Shown here: positions 45,360 through 55,262 of the stretch, one piece after another
Numbering within the stretch: position 1 is the stretch's first letter
How the letters are laid out: each line of letters opens with the position of its first letter
Origin: Thalassolituus maritimus
GTDB lineage: Bacteria > Pseudomonadota > Gammaproteobacteria > Pseudomonadales > Oceanobacteraceae
DNA length: 64,000 nucleotides
Direction of reading: 5' to 3'
NCBI RefSeq assembly: GCF_900156675.1
Contig: NZ_FTOH01000001.1
Coordinates: 558,001 to 622,000 of the forward strand
Program-made: the position numbers and the translations under genes
The notes under the pieces: model-generated
The model's input: only the letters and a program-made list of their open reading frames with translations
Told to the model about the DNA's origin: nothing
Database searches by the model: none

Positions 45360-46339
45360 GACAGACCTCGTCGTACAAGCACTAGCTGAACCCAGCCAAG
45401 CAACAGGGCAGCAAGCAGCGGCCACTGAAACAGTCCGGACTCAGGTCGGTAAGTTTTATTCTCCCGCTCGGTCGGTTCCAGCTCATCAATTAAGTCGTAA
45501 ATCTGGCTCAGCTCTTCAGTATTACGAGCGCGGAAAAACCGTGCCGAAGTCAGGTCGGCGATACTTTGCAGCTCGCCTTCGTTTAATTCACGTGACGGGT
45601 TGATTGTACGACTGCCGAAGAAGCTTGGGACTTGCATGCTCTCAGCGCCCAGACCAATGGTGTAAATTTTAATGCCCAGCTCAGAAGCCAGTTCTGCGGC
45701 TCTGACGGGGTCTACTTTACCGGCCGTGTTTTCTCCATCGGTCAGCAGAACAATCACCTGGCTGTCTGACGGATTTTCGCGCATACGCTTGGCGGCGAGG
45801 GTAATGGCATCACCGATCGCGGTTTGTTTCCCGGCAAGTCCGAGTGCCGCTTCATTCATAAAGGTACGCACGGTTTCACGGTCGAACGTCAGTGGTGCTT
45901 GCAGATAGGCGTTCGAGCCAAACAGAATCAATCCCAGGCGATCGCCTTCGCGCTGATTAATAAAATCGTTCAGCACGTGTTTAACAATTTCGAGGCGATT
46001 CACCGGGCGATTATTCAACTCCATATCAGCGGTATCCATACTGCCTGAGATATCGACCGCGAGCATAAGGTCACGCCCCTCTGCGGGCAGACGAATCGGT
46101 TCTCCGAGCCAGACAGGGCGCGCCAGCGCAAACACCAAGGCCAGCCAGGCTAGCGCTGGCACTACCCAGCCGATACCACTCGCGGTGTTGTCTTGTGTAC
46201 TGCCTGATGTGCTGTTCCAGTCGTTCAGGTCTGGCACTTTAAGGGCAGCGTCTTCCTGAACTCTGGCCGGTAGCAGGTAGCGCGCAATGAATGGCAGCAC
46301 CAGAAATAGAAACGCCCATGGGAACTGAAATTCAAACAT
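45356..46339 (-). CDS. batA: BatA-type VWA-domain membrane protein
   Basis: A 327-residue protein with two N-terminal membrane helices (about residues 7-18 and 55-72), a von Willebrand A domain with the metal site LAVDISGSMDTADM and a C-terminal helix. It overlaps the upstream DUF4381 gene by 8 bases and the downstream BatB-like gene by 4. BatA and BatB form the membrane part of the Bat complex; the precise biochemical role is unresolved in the family. Confidence 0.92.
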   Translation of the reverse strand: MFEFQFPWAFLFLVLPFIARYLLPARVQEDAALKVPDLNDWNSTSGSTQDNTASGIGWVVPALAWLALVFALARPVWLGEPIRLPAEGRDLMLAVDISGSMDTADMELNNRPVNRLEIVKHVLNDFINQREGDRLGLILFGSNAYLQAPLTFDRETVRTFMNEAALGLAGKQTAIGDAITLAAKRMRENPSDSQVIVLLTDGENTAGKVDPVRAAELASELGIKIYTIGLGAESMQVPSFFGSRTINPSRELNEGELQSIADLTSARFFRARNTEELSQIYDLIDELEPTERENKTYRPESGLFQWPLLAALLLGWVQLVLVRRGLS

Positions 46340-46850
46340 GGGGCGCCTTCCTGCCAGTATTCGAGACGCCTTTGCGCACCCGTTCTGGCGTTGTTCTTTT
46401 TAACCACTGACGCAGCTCACTGTCGATTAATTCAATGGCCAGCTCAGGTTCACGTCGATATGAGCCATGAGCCAGTGCATTGATTGTCTTACCGGACAGT
46501 GTCGCCCTGGGGTTGATGCGGTTCAGGTAGGCCGTCCATTCCTCTCCGCTGAGTGATAGTTGGCTGTTTTCGTCACAGGCCTTCAGGTAGCGCTTCAGTG
46601 TTTTGTTCAGGCTTTGACAATACCGCGTTGAGTCTTCGTTCTCAGCGTAATCATTTTTTGCCTGATCGAGCAGCGGCAACGTGAGCGTGAGCATCGCACG
46701 ATGTCGGTGCCAGCGAATAAATAGCCATGTCATTGCGGCAACGACAGCAACCGCGACGGCTGCACTGGCCCACCACCCCCAGGCCAACGGAAATAATCCA
46801 ATGGCGGCGGGTTCAATGATGTCTTCTAACGGCAGGGCACCCGGGTTCAT
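46332..46850 (-). CDS. DUF4381 membrane protein of the Bat operon
   Basis: A 172-residue protein starting at ATG 46850, whose start overlaps the stop of the DUF58 gene (ATGA). The N-terminus LEDIIEPAAIGLFPLAWGWW followed by one membrane helix (about 23-44) is the DUF4381 signature. The C-terminal part is a cytoplasmic helical domain. This family sits between the DUF58 and VWA genes in Bat operons of many gammaproteobacteria. No enzymatic function is known. Confidence 0.9.
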   Translation of the reverse strand: MNPGALPLEDIIEPAAIGLFPLAWGWWASAAVAVAVVAAMTWLFIRWHRHRAMLTLTLPLLDQAKNDYAENEDSTRYCQSLNKTLKRYLKACDENSQLSLSGEEWTAYLNRINPRATLSGKTINALAHGSYRREPELAIELIDSELRQWLKRTTPERVRKGVSNTGRKAPHV

Positions 46851-47779
46851 ACTGTGACTCCGGACAGATCTGCGCTGAAGCCCATCCCCTGACGCAGACA
46901 ATCGAGAGGGTCCTCGTGGGTCTGAACATCAATTAATGGTGCCTGCAGGTGCAGCAGCGAGTGCTTCAGTTGGTTAGTTCGTTCCTGCCAGGTATTGAGC
47001 TGCTCGGCGCTGTCCCGGTTGCTGATGCTCAGTCGCGAGCGTTGTCGGCCGTCGGTCAGAACGTAGTCGCCCGCAGGCTTCTGAATTTCCAGTGGATCAA
47101 TGACGCGTATAGCAATCAGGTCACAGTGCCGGGAGACGCTATACAAGGCTCGCTCACACTCTTTATCAAAGCCCTGCCAGTCGGAGACGATATAAACTGC
47201 AGATCCCGGGCGTGCAACGCGGGCCAAGTGACGGCAGATATCAAGCATGCGCGGTTGAGCGGCTGCGGCTTCTGTGACGGGCATTTCAGCCAAACGATGC
47301 AGGTAGGCCATCAATGTTTTCCGGCCGGTGTGCGGGCGCAGATCGAATTCGTTGGTATCATTGAATATCAGGCCGCCAACGCGGTCTCCCTGCATGGCCG
47401 CTGCCCAAGCCAGCAGGGCTGAAATATCAGCTGCGACCACTCGCTTGAGTGCACGCCGGGTACCGAAGTTCATGGAACTGCGCAGGTCAGTGACCAGCAG
47501 TACGGGACGCTCCCGCTCTTCGCGGAATACTTTGATATGAGGTTCACCGGTACGAGCAGTGACGCGCCAGTCCATTGAGCGGATGTCGTCACCGGGTTGG
47601 TATCCCCGAACTTCCGCAAAATCGATGCCCCGGCCACGCAGACGAGAGGCATGAGTGCCCGATTGCTCGTTCAGGATTTTCTTCTGCCGGTGCAGTGGCA
47701 GAAGGTTGGCCAGCACTCTCAAACCCGCAAGGCGAGCGGGGTTGATCACTGTTCCATCAGAAAACTCGCGGCGGATCAT
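46847..47779 (-). CDS. DUF58 protein of the MoxR/Bat operon
   Basis: A 310-residue protein with the DUF58 core: GRGIDFAEVRGYQPGDDIRSMDWRVTARTGEPHIKVFREER, and a VWA-like fold with RPVLLVTDLRSSM. Its ATG at 47779 shares one base with the moxR stop. DUF58 proteins act with the MoxR AAA+ ATPase as chaperone-like partners for the VWA proteins encoded downstream. No membrane segments are seen. Confidence 0.92.
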   Translation of the reverse strand: MIRREFSDGTVINPARLAGLRVLANLLPLHRQKKILNEQSGTHASRLRGRGIDFAEVRGYQPGDDIRSMDWRVTARTGEPHIKVFREERERPVLLVTDLRSSMNFGTRRALKRVVAADISALLAWAAAMQGDRVGGLIFNDTNEFDLRPHTGRKTLMAYLHRLAEMPVTEAAAAQPRMLDICRHLARVARPGSAVYIVSDWQGFDKECERALYSVSRHCDLIAIRVIDPLEIQKPAGDYVLTDGRQRSRLSISNRDSAEQLNTWQERTNQLKHSLLHLQAPLIDVQTHEDPLDCLRQGMGFSADLSGVTV

Positions 47780-48738
47780 CAGGCTACTGGTACCCGCGAC
47801 AGCAGTTCGTTGATGACAGTATCTGTGGTCAGGCCACTGGCTTCGGCTTCAAAGCTGAGCAGAATACGATGACGCAGCACATCGTGCGCTACGGCACGTA
47901 CGTCATCGGGGCTGACGTAATCACGCCCTTCAAGCCAGGCATAGGCGCGGGCGCAGCGATCAAGCGCAATGGTGCCGCGAGGGCTGGCGCCAAACTCGAC
48001 CCAGCGTGCGAGATCATCGCCGTATTTACCGGGTTCACGTGTCGCGATGATAAGTTGCACCAGATATTCTTCGACGGCTTCGCTCATGTGCATCTGCAGT
48101 ACCTGGCTGCGAGCAGCGATCAGGTGTTTCTCGGTCAGTTTACTGCCATCGTAGTCTTTATGAGCCAGCGCTTCGCCACGGGCCAGACGCAGAATCGACT
48201 GTTCTGCGCTGGCATCCGGGTAATCAATTTTTACGTGCATCAGGAAGCGGTCCAGCTGAGCTTCAGGGAGGGGGTAGGTACCTTCCTGCTCAATTGGGTT
48301 CTGCGTGGCCATGACCATAAACACTTCAGGTAGTGCACGTGTCACACCGCCGACGGTTACCTGGCGCTCGGCCATGGCTTCAAGAAGTGCACTCTGAACC
48401 TTCGCCGGTGCCCGGTTAATTTCGTCGGCGAGAATCAGGTTGTGGAAAATCGGCCCGGCCTGAAAATCAAAGCTCTGCGTTTCAGGGCGGTAAATCTCGG
48501 TGCCAGTGATGTCTCCCGGCAGGAGATCGGGCGTAAACTGAACGCGCTTGAATTCACCTTCCATGCGGTCAGCGAGCGCGTTAATGGCTTTGGTTTTAGC
48601 AAGGCCAGGTGCGCCTTCTACCAATAAGTGACCATCTGCTAGCAGTGTCAGGAGCAGGCGCTCCACTAATTGAGGCTGACCAATGATGGTTTTCTGTAAA
48701 TTATCACGGAGTTGTTGGAACCCGTTCTGTAAGCTCAT
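47779..48738 (-). CDS. moxR: MoxR-family AAA+ ATPase
   Basis: A 319-residue AAA+ ATPase of the MoxR type, the first gene of the Bat operon. Walker A is GAPGLAKT (42-49), Walker B is LILADEINRAPAKVQSALLEAM with the MoxR-typical DEINRAP, and sensor 1 is VMATQNPIEQEGTYPLPEAQLDRF. MoxR proteins act as chaperones that insert cofactors or assemble VWA-domain proteins. Promoters for it and for the divergent gdh gene lie in 48739-48961. Confidence 0.95.
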   Translation of the reverse strand: MSLQNGFQQLRDNLQKTIIGQPQLVERLLLTLLADGHLLVEGAPGLAKTKAINALADRMEGEFKRVQFTPDLLPGDITGTEIYRPETQSFDFQAGPIFHNLILADEINRAPAKVQSALLEAMAERQVTVGGVTRALPEVFMVMATQNPIEQEGTYPLPEAQLDRFLMHVKIDYPDASAEQSILRLARGEALAHKDYDGSKLTEKHLIAARSQVLQMHMSEAVEEYLVQLIIATREPGKYGDDLARWVEFGASPRGTIALDRCARAYAWLEGRDYVSPDDVRAVAHDVLRHRILLSFEAEASGLTTDTVINELLSRVPVA

Positions 48739-48970
48739 CTGAATCCAGTCCTGATTCTTATCGGTGTGTTGGCCTCTGTTTTACAGAGTGACAAGGATTT
48801 TAGAGATTCCGCAGTGGCGGTCAACGCTCTGATCACGCCTTGTTAATAAAGTTATCTGCATGTCCGTAAAGTAGCGTAAACATTCCTTGCGTACGCTCAA
48901 GTGGCAAAGCTGGCAGATGGTCTAAGCTTTAGACATAACTATTACTGGAACCCTGTGGCGAGTGACTGCA

Positions 48971-51900
48971 ATGCTTACACCTTTACACGCTCTGATCAAC
49001 GAACGGAATGACTCTTCTCTTGCGTCTCAGTTAACGCGATTCGCAGACCTGTACTACTCGGGTGCGCCCTCGGATGAAGTTCTGAGTCGCTCAGTAGAGG
49101 ATCTGTACGGGGCAACGTTGTCGTGCTGGCAGTTTATCCAGAATAGATCAGCAGGCGAGCCAAAGGTACGCGTATTTAACCCCGACCATGAAAATCATGG
49201 ATGGCAGTCGCTGCACACTGTGATTGAAATCGTCTTCGACGACATGCCGTTTCTGGTTGATTCCGTGCGAATGCAGCTTAATGCTCGTCAGATGTCGTTG
49301 CACGCCATTCATTACTGCGTATTGCACGCTGGGCGCGACGATAAAGGTCACTTCAAGTCGACCGGTCAGTGGCACAAGCCGGGAAAAGGGAAGACGCCAG
49401 AGGCCATTATCTACATTGAGGTAGATCATCATTCTGACGAGCAGTTGATGGCCGATCTGGCACAGGAAATAGAGGAGGTGCTGAGTGAGGTTCAGCGCTG
49501 TGTCCGCGACTTTCCTGAAATGCTGGAGAAGGCGAAGAATACAGCTCAGGAGCTGCGTGACGCCTGCACAGTCAATGACAAAGAAGCCTGCAGTGAAGCA
49601 GCTGAGTTCGTCGACTGGATGGCCTCTAACCACTTCACTTTTCTGGCGTACGATGAGTTCACTGTCAGTGACGCGAAATCGGGTAAGGTCGTAGATCGAG
49701 ATCCAACGCATGATCTTGGGATTTTCCGCAACATAGACACCACGCGGTCACGGGTTCAGCTGAAGGAGCTTGAACCTGAAATTCGCGAGTTTATTACCGG
49801 TCCTTCATTGATCAACTTTATGAAGTCCGGTAACCGCAGCCGTATACATCGTCCTGCCTATCCAGATTATGTCGTTGTAAAGCGATTCGATAAACATGGA
49901 AACGTCGTCGGTGGTATGCGCTTCATGGGCCTGTTTACTTCGATTGTTTATATCGAAACCCCGAACAATATTCCGATTATCCGCCGTAAACTGACAGCGA
50001 TTCGTGAGAAGTCCGGTTTTGAGCGTTCGAGCCATAGCGCGAAAGAGCTGGATCGTATCCTTGAAGTGTACCCACGCGACGAACTGTTCCAGTCCGATGT
50101 TGACCAGCTCTATAAGACAGCCAATAGTGTCCTGAATATTCAGGAACGACGCCAGACAAGAGTGTATCTGCGAAAGGACACCTACAGTAAATTCCTATCG
50201 TGTATCGCATACACGCCGCGTGATGTGTACAACACAGAGCTACGTCAGAAGATGGAAGATATTCTGACTCAGGAATTCAGCCCACTCGATATAGAATTCA
50301 ATACTTATTTTTCTGAATCGGTTCTGGCCCGGACCCATTTTATCGTTCGCCTGAATCCAGAGAAAGAGCTGAGTTACGACGAAAATATTGTCGCCAACAA
50401 AATTCGTCAGGTGGTTCGCTCCTGGACTGATGATTTACATGCTGCGCTGGTGGAGCAGGTGGGTGAAGAGCGTGGCAACGTTCTTTATCATGAATACCGC
50501 TCTGCGTTCCCTGCAGGTTACCGTGAAGACTTTTCTGCTCGTACTGCCGTCGCCGACATCCAGCATATGGATACACTAAAATCGGCTGCGAACGGTGAGC
50601 TTGGTATGTCTTTTTATCGGGAGCTCGAAGGCGATCAGAACCAACTCAGGTTCAAGCTGTTTAACCCGGACACCATTCTACCACTGTCTGACATTATTCC
50701 AGTGCTCGAAAACTTCGGCTTGCGGGTGATGGGCGAGCACCCTTATGAAATTGTCTGCAGTGACAGTCGTCGTGTCTGGATTCATAATTTCTCACTGAAA
50801 TATACTCTGTCTGACAGCATTAATATTGCTGAGGTAAAGCAGGTATTTCAGGATGCCTTCCGTGCTATCTGGGATGGCCGGGCTGAAAACGATTCGTTTA
50901 ACCGGCTGGTGCTGGGTGCCAAGCTTGGCTGGAAAGATATTGCGCTGCTCAGAGCCTACGCACGCTATATGAAGCAGATCCGCTTCGGTATTTCTGAGAA
51001 TTACATCGCCGACACATTGAGCCGTTATATTCCGATCAGTGCCCAGATCGTTAATCTGTTTCATGTGCGTTTTGGTCTTGGTGAGCAGTCTGCTGAGGAT
51101 CGTGACCAGGCAGTCGCTGAGGTCGAAAATAAGATTCATGAAGCGCTCGACGATGTAGATCAACTTAACGAAGACCGAGCCATCCGTCGCTATATTGAGT
51201 TGATCAAAGCAACGCTGCGTACCAACTACTTCCAGCCGGATGCGGATGGTAAAACAAAGAGTTACCTTTCATTCAAAATCAAGCCGTCAGAGATCACCGA
51301 CATTCCTCTGCCGCGCCCGATGTTTGAAATATTTGTTTATTCTCCCCGTATCGAAGGTGTGCACCTACGGGGCGGGAAGGTCGCCCGTGGCGGTTTACGC
51401 TGGTCTGACCGCGTCGATGACTTCCGTACCGAAGTGCTCGGTCTGGTAAAAGCACAGCAGGTGAAAAATGCGGTGATTGTGCCTGTCGGTGCTAAGGGTG
51501 GCTTTGTGTCGAAATGCCCACCAACCGAAGGTGGACGTGATGCCTTTATTGCTGAAGGTGTGGCTTGTTATCAGACCTTCATCAGTGCACTTCTGGATGT
51601 CACCGATAACCTGATTGAAGGTGAGATCGTTCCTCCTGAGTCGGTGGTTCGACACGACGAGCCTGACCCGTATCTTGTTGTTGCAGCAGATAAAGGCACA
51701 GCAACCTTCTCAGATATTGCCAATGAAATTGCGGTCAATCGTGGCTTCTGGATGGGAGATGGTTTTGCTTCCGGTGGCTCGGTGGGTTACGACCATAAGA
51801 AAATGGGCATCACAGCACGCGGTGCCTGGGTATCCGTGCAACGTCACTTCCGTGAACGCGGTGTGAATGTTCAGACGGATGACTTTACTGTCGTGGGCAT

Positions 51901-53794
51901 CGGCGACATGGCCGGTGATGTGTTCGGTAATGGCATGTTGTTGTCTGAGCACATTCAGCTGGTTGCTGCATTTAACCACATGCATATTTTTATCGACCCT
52001 GAGCCAGATTCAGCCTCTAGCTTCAAAGAACGAAAAAGACTGTTTGAGCTGCCGCGATCCAGCTGGGAGGACTATGATAAGTCTCTGATATCCAAGGGTG
52101 GCGGTATATTCTTACGTTCGGCAAAGAGTATCGATATTACGCCTGAAATGAAAAAACGTTTCGGTATTAAAGAGAGTAAGCTTGCCCCGAATGAGTTAAT
52201 TAAAGCGGCGCTGAAAGCTGAAGTCGACCTGATCTGGAACGGTGGTATTGGAACCTATATCAAAGCGTCGTCCGAGCTGGACTCTGACGTCGGTGATAAA
52301 GCCAATGATGCACTCAGAATTAACGGCCGGGACGTCCGTGCCAAGGTTATAGGCGAAGGGGGCAACCTCGGTGTGACTCAGCTCGGTCGTATCGAGTTTG
52401 GACTGAATGGGGGCGCGTCTTACACCGACTTTATCGATAATGCCGGTGGTGTTGACTGCTCTGACCATGAAGTAAATATTAAGATCATGCTGAATGAGAT
52501 CATGGATAATGGTGATCTCACCCGCAAACAGCGGAATCAGGTTTTCCTCGAACAGACTGATCCTGTTGCTGATCTGGTACTGAACAATAACTACCATCAG
52601 ACACAGGCGATAGCGCTTGCATATCGTGACTGCCGCGAACGCCTCGATGAATATATTCGTCTGATGAAAGACTACGAGCAGCAGGGCAAGCTAAATCGCG
52701 CACTCGAATTCCTACCAGATGAAGAAGAGTTACAGGATCGACGCAACGATAATACGGGGCTGACGAAACCCGAGCTTGCTGTACTGATTTCATACACCAA
52801 AGCGGATATGAAAGAGCGTTTAAATGCGTCGAAGATTACCTCAGATGAATACATTTCGAAGATTCTGTCGACAGCGTTCCCAGATGCATTGAATAAGAAA
52901 TTCTCTGAAGCTATTAACAATCACCGCCTGCGTAAAGAGATCATCGCGACTCAGTTAGCGAATGACATGATTAACCATATGGGTATCACCTTTGTGAACC
53001 GCCTGGGCGATTCTACTGGAGCCTCGATTGTTGATATCGCACGGGCCTACGTAACAGCACGAGATACTTTCTCGTTGCATGAACACTGGCGGGAGATCAG
53101 CGCGCTGGACTACCAAGTTCCTACGGCGGTACAGGAAAATATGATGGCAGAGCTGATGCGCCTGGTGCGACGTGCTACTCGTTGGTTCCTGCGTAATCGT
53201 CGTGTTGCGGTCGATATCGCCAGCGAAGTCGAACGTTTTGGTACAGCGGTTCGACACATCGCTCACAACCTCAACTCGACCCTGAAAGGCGATGCGCTTA
53301 AGCGCTGGCAGCAGGACTTCGATAAACGCCGTGAGCAGGGCGTACCTGAGACGCTAGCGGCATTTACTGCCGGTGCCGGAGAACTTTATTCTTCGCTGGG
53401 TATTATCGAAGCGGCGGCTCAATCTGACTGTCCGGTTGAACGTGTTACTCAGGCCTATTTCGGTGTTGGTGATCACCTGTCGCTTAACTGGTTCTTGCGT
53501 CAGATTAATGATCTGCCCACGAGTAACCATTGGGAAGCGATGGCACGTGAAAGTTTCCGTGATGACCTTGATTGGCAGCAGCGGTCCTTAACTGTCGGTA
53601 TCCTTAAAGGACATTCTGACGAAACGGATCTCGAACTGGCGATTGAGCACTGGGAGAAAGAACAGGACATCCTGGTTGAGCGCTGGGGACGTATGCTTGA
53701 AGACCTCAAGAGTATCGAGCAGACCAGCTTCCCGATGATAGCGGTCGCTCTGAGAGAGCTTCTGGACCTTGCGCAAGCGAGCCGCCACGCCTGA
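48971..53794 (+). CDS. gdhB: NAD-dependent glutamate dehydrogenase, large (GDH2/GdhB type)
   Basis: About 1607 residues, matching the 180-kDa NAD-specific glutamate dehydrogenases of Pseudomonas and Streptomyces. It deaminates glutamate to 2-oxoglutarate and ammonium in catabolism. The long N-terminal part contains ACT-like regulatory regions; the catalytic domain lies around residues 800-1200, with GVHLRGGKVARGGLRWSDR, VIVPVGAKGGFVSK and the NAD domain GIGDMAGDVFGNGMLLS. I use ATG 48971; a GTG at 48962 in the same frame adds three residues. It is divergent from moxR. Confidence 0.95.
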   Translation: MLTPLHALINERNDSSLASQLTRFADLYYSGAPSDEVLSRSVEDLYGATLSCWQFIQNRSAGEPKVRVFNPDHENHGWQSLHTVIEIVFDDMPFLVDSVRMQLNARQMSLHAIHYCVLHAGRDDKGHFKSTGQWHKPGKGKTPEAIIYIEVDHHSDEQLMADLAQEIEEVLSEVQRCVRDFPEMLEKAKNTAQELRDACTVNDKEACSEAAEFVDWMASNHFTFLAYDEFTVSDAKSGKVVDRDPTHDLGIFRNIDTTRSRVQLKELEPEIREFITGPSLINFMKSGNRSRIHRPAYPDYVVVKRFDKHGNVVGGMRFMGLFTSIVYIETPNNIPIIRRKLTAIREKSGFERSSHSAKELDRILEVYPRDELFQSDVDQLYKTANSVLNIQERRQTRVYLRKDTYSKFLSCIAYTPRDVYNTELRQKMEDILTQEFSPLDIEFNTYFSESVLARTHFIVRLNPEKELSYDENIVANKIRQVVRSWTDDLHAALVEQVGEERGNVLYHEYRSAFPAGYREDFSARTAVADIQHMDTLKSAANGELGMSFYRELEGDQNQLRFKLFNPDTILPLSDIIPVLENFGLRVMGEHPYEIVCSDSRRVWIHNFSLKYTLSDSINIAEVKQVFQDAFRAIWDGRAENDSFNRLVLGAKLGWKDIALLRAYARYMKQIRFGISENYIADTLSRYIPISAQIVNLFHVRFGLGEQSAEDRDQAVAEVENKIHEALDDVDQLNEDRAIRRYIELIKATLRTNYFQPDADGKTKSYLSFKIKPSEITDIPLPRPMFEIFVYSPRIEGVHLRGGKVARGGLRWSDRVDDFRTEVLGLVKAQQVKNAVIVPVGAKGGFVSKCPPTEGGRDAFIAEGVACYQTFISALLDVTDNLIEGEIVPPESVVRHDEPDPYLVVAADKGTATFSDIANEIAVNRGFWMGDGFASGGSVGYDHKKMGITARGAWVSVQRHFRERGVNVQTDDFTVVGIGDMAGDVFGNGMLLSEHIQLVAAFNHMHIFIDPEPDSASSFKERKRLFELPRSSWEDYDKSLISKGGGIFLRSAKSIDITPEMKKRFGIKESKLAPNELIKAALKAEVDLIWNGGIGTYIKASSELDSDVGDKANDALRINGRDVRAKVIGEGGNLGVTQLGRIEFGLNGGASYTDFIDNAGGVDCSDHEVNIKIMLNEIMDNGDLTRKQRNQVFLEQTDPVADLVLNNNYHQTQAIALAYRDCRERLDEYIRLMKDYEQQGKLNRALEFLPDEEELQDRRNDNTGLTKPELAVLISYTKADMKERLNASKITSDEYISKILSTAFPDALNKKFSEAINNHRLRKEIIATQLANDMINHMGITFVNRLGDSTGASIVDIARAYVTARDTFSLHEHWREISALDYQVPTAVQENMMAELMRLVRRATRWFLRNRRVAVDIASEVERFGTAVRHIAHNLNSTLKGDALKRWQQDFDKRREQGVPETLAAFTAGAGELYSSLGIIEAAAQSDCPVERVTQAYFGVGDHLSLNWFLRQINDLPTSNHWEAMARESFRDDLDWQQRSLTVGILKGHSDETDLELAIEHWEKEQDILVERWGRMLEDLKSIEQTSFPMIAVALRELLDLAQASRHA

Positions 53795-53854
53795 GATTTG
53801 ATCTGATGCCTGCGCCGGTGCAAACTGCGGTTTTCACTGGCGTGTATTCAGGTT

Positions 53855-54952
53855 TTGATCAGATTACTAGTTCTTCCGTTTCTGCTGTCGATACTTCTTC
53901 CTGTTGTTGCGAAGGCCGCAGAGGTTGATCATTTCAGCCAGTTGCCTGACGTGGACATGGCCGATAGCCGTTCGCTTCTCAATGCTGAAGTGGCGCAGCG
54001 GATTGACCGTGCTCTGGTACGAGCTAACCGCAATGCCCCACACCTCAAGCCTCGTAAAGTTCAGCGTGTTCCCAAGCAGTCGCGTTGTGATGTGGACCGC
54101 CTCTACGACTCTTTCCGTGTGTTATTGGCCCGGCCAATTGTGGGTCAGGTCGAATCGTTTGCTGAGCAGCATCCTGCTCTCGATCGTATTCGCATGACTC
54201 TTCCGGATTCTATCTATCGCGACTTCACCTGGCCGCATTCTCCGACCCTCGTTCTGTCTGAGCGGGTGGCGTCCGTCGTTCGTGTCGGCGAGCACTTTGT
54301 CGGTACGGATAAGTTCGGGCACTTCTTCACCGAAGGTTACAGCTACTTTCGCGAAACGGAGAGGATGACTCTGCCGCTGAAGCAGGCTTTCCTATTTGGG
54401 GAGTGGACTGAGTCAGTCTATTTTGGTGCTGAAACCACAGGGGTGTATTCGTTTGCTGATCTGGTCGCTAATTTTAACGGCCTCAGGTTCTGGAATCGTA
54501 TTCTGTCGGAGTACCCGGACCCACTGTCAGAGCGGGCACTTCCACCTTATGTTACTTGTGAGGATGAAAAGTGGGTCGTTGCGGCAAAATTCGACTGGCG
54601 TGAGTACATTGATCCGGCCTGGAATGAGAGTGTTAACTGCTCGATGATGCGTACACTCGGCCTGCTCGAGAAAGTACTGAATACCGGGCCTGTGTGTAAT
54701 CCAATGCTGCTGCCCTGGCAGCGTTATGGCGAACTGGCGCCTGTGCTTTTTAACCAGCACGGTCTTGCGGTGCTACCGGATTATCTTCAGCCCGAGGTTA
54801 TTCTGACTCAGCGTCACCCTGAACTTATGACCGAAAGCCGTATTTCCTGGATAAAAGGCGTTCGGGAGTGGCTGGAAAAATGGCGTATCCGGCAGGATGT
54901 GAAGCGTGAACAACGCGCCGTTGCGGGTGATCGGCAGGGAGTCGCACCATGA
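53855..54952 (+). CDS. secreted protein of unknown function
   Basis: A 365-residue protein starting at TTG 53855, the only start that precedes the signal peptide (LLVLPFLLSILLPVVAKAAE). The mature protein has two notable segments: VVRVGEHFVGTDKFGHFFTEGYSYF and FGAETTGVYSFADLVANFNGLRFWNRIL. The first, with GTDKFGHF, recalls membrane-associated or lipid-binding proteins, but I cannot name the family. Cys residues at CDVDRLYDSF, VTCED, NCSMM and VCNP may form disulfides. It overlaps the DUF2835 gene by 4 bases, an operon of two. Confidence 0.75.
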   Translation: MIRLLVLPFLLSILLPVVAKAAEVDHFSQLPDVDMADSRSLLNAEVAQRIDRALVRANRNAPHLKPRKVQRVPKQSRCDVDRLYDSFRVLLARPIVGQVESFAEQHPALDRIRMTLPDSIYRDFTWPHSPTLVLSERVASVVRVGEHFVGTDKFGHFFTEGYSYFRETERMTLPLKQAFLFGEWTESVYFGAETTGVYSFADLVANFNGLRFWNRILSEYPDPLSERALPPYVTCEDEKWVVAAKFDWREYIDPAWNESVNCSMMRTLGLLEKVLNTGPVCNPMLLPWQRYGELAPVLFNQHGLAVLPDYLQPEVILTQRHPELMTESRISWIKGVREWLEKWRIRQDVKREQRAVAGDRQGVAP

Positions 54953-55173
54953 TGCAACGAATCATTGTCGACCTGAATATCAGCAGCGATGAGTATCTCC
55001 GCTACTATCAGGGCGATGCCCGGACGGTACTGGCGTATTCAACTGACGGTAGGAAAGTACGCTTTCCGGCAGGTGTGCTGCAGCGCGTTGTTACCCGTGA
55101 TGGTGTGCGCGGACGCTTTGCGATTCTGTTCAACCAGCAAGGCAAATTCGAGGGAATTGAGCGCGTCGGCTGA
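54949..55173 (+). CDS. DUF2835 family protein
   Basis: A 74-residue protein. RIIVDLNISSDEYLRYYQGDARTV and the end RFAILFNQQGKFEGIERVG are the DUF2835 pattern, common in Pseudomonas and relatives. It starts at ATG 54949 in the ATGATG that overlaps the upstream stop; ATG 54952 is equivalent. No function is known for the family. Confidence 0.88.
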   Translation: MMQRIIVDLNISSDEYLRYYQGDARTVLAYSTDGRKVRFPAGVLQRVVTRDGVRGRFAILFNQQGKFEGIERVG

Positions 55174-55262
55174 CTTTTTAGCCGAGAGGGATCTACAGCG
55201 GCCGCATTAGTCCCTATAATGCGCGCAAATCTATTATCACCCTGATGTATTGAGAGATAGCT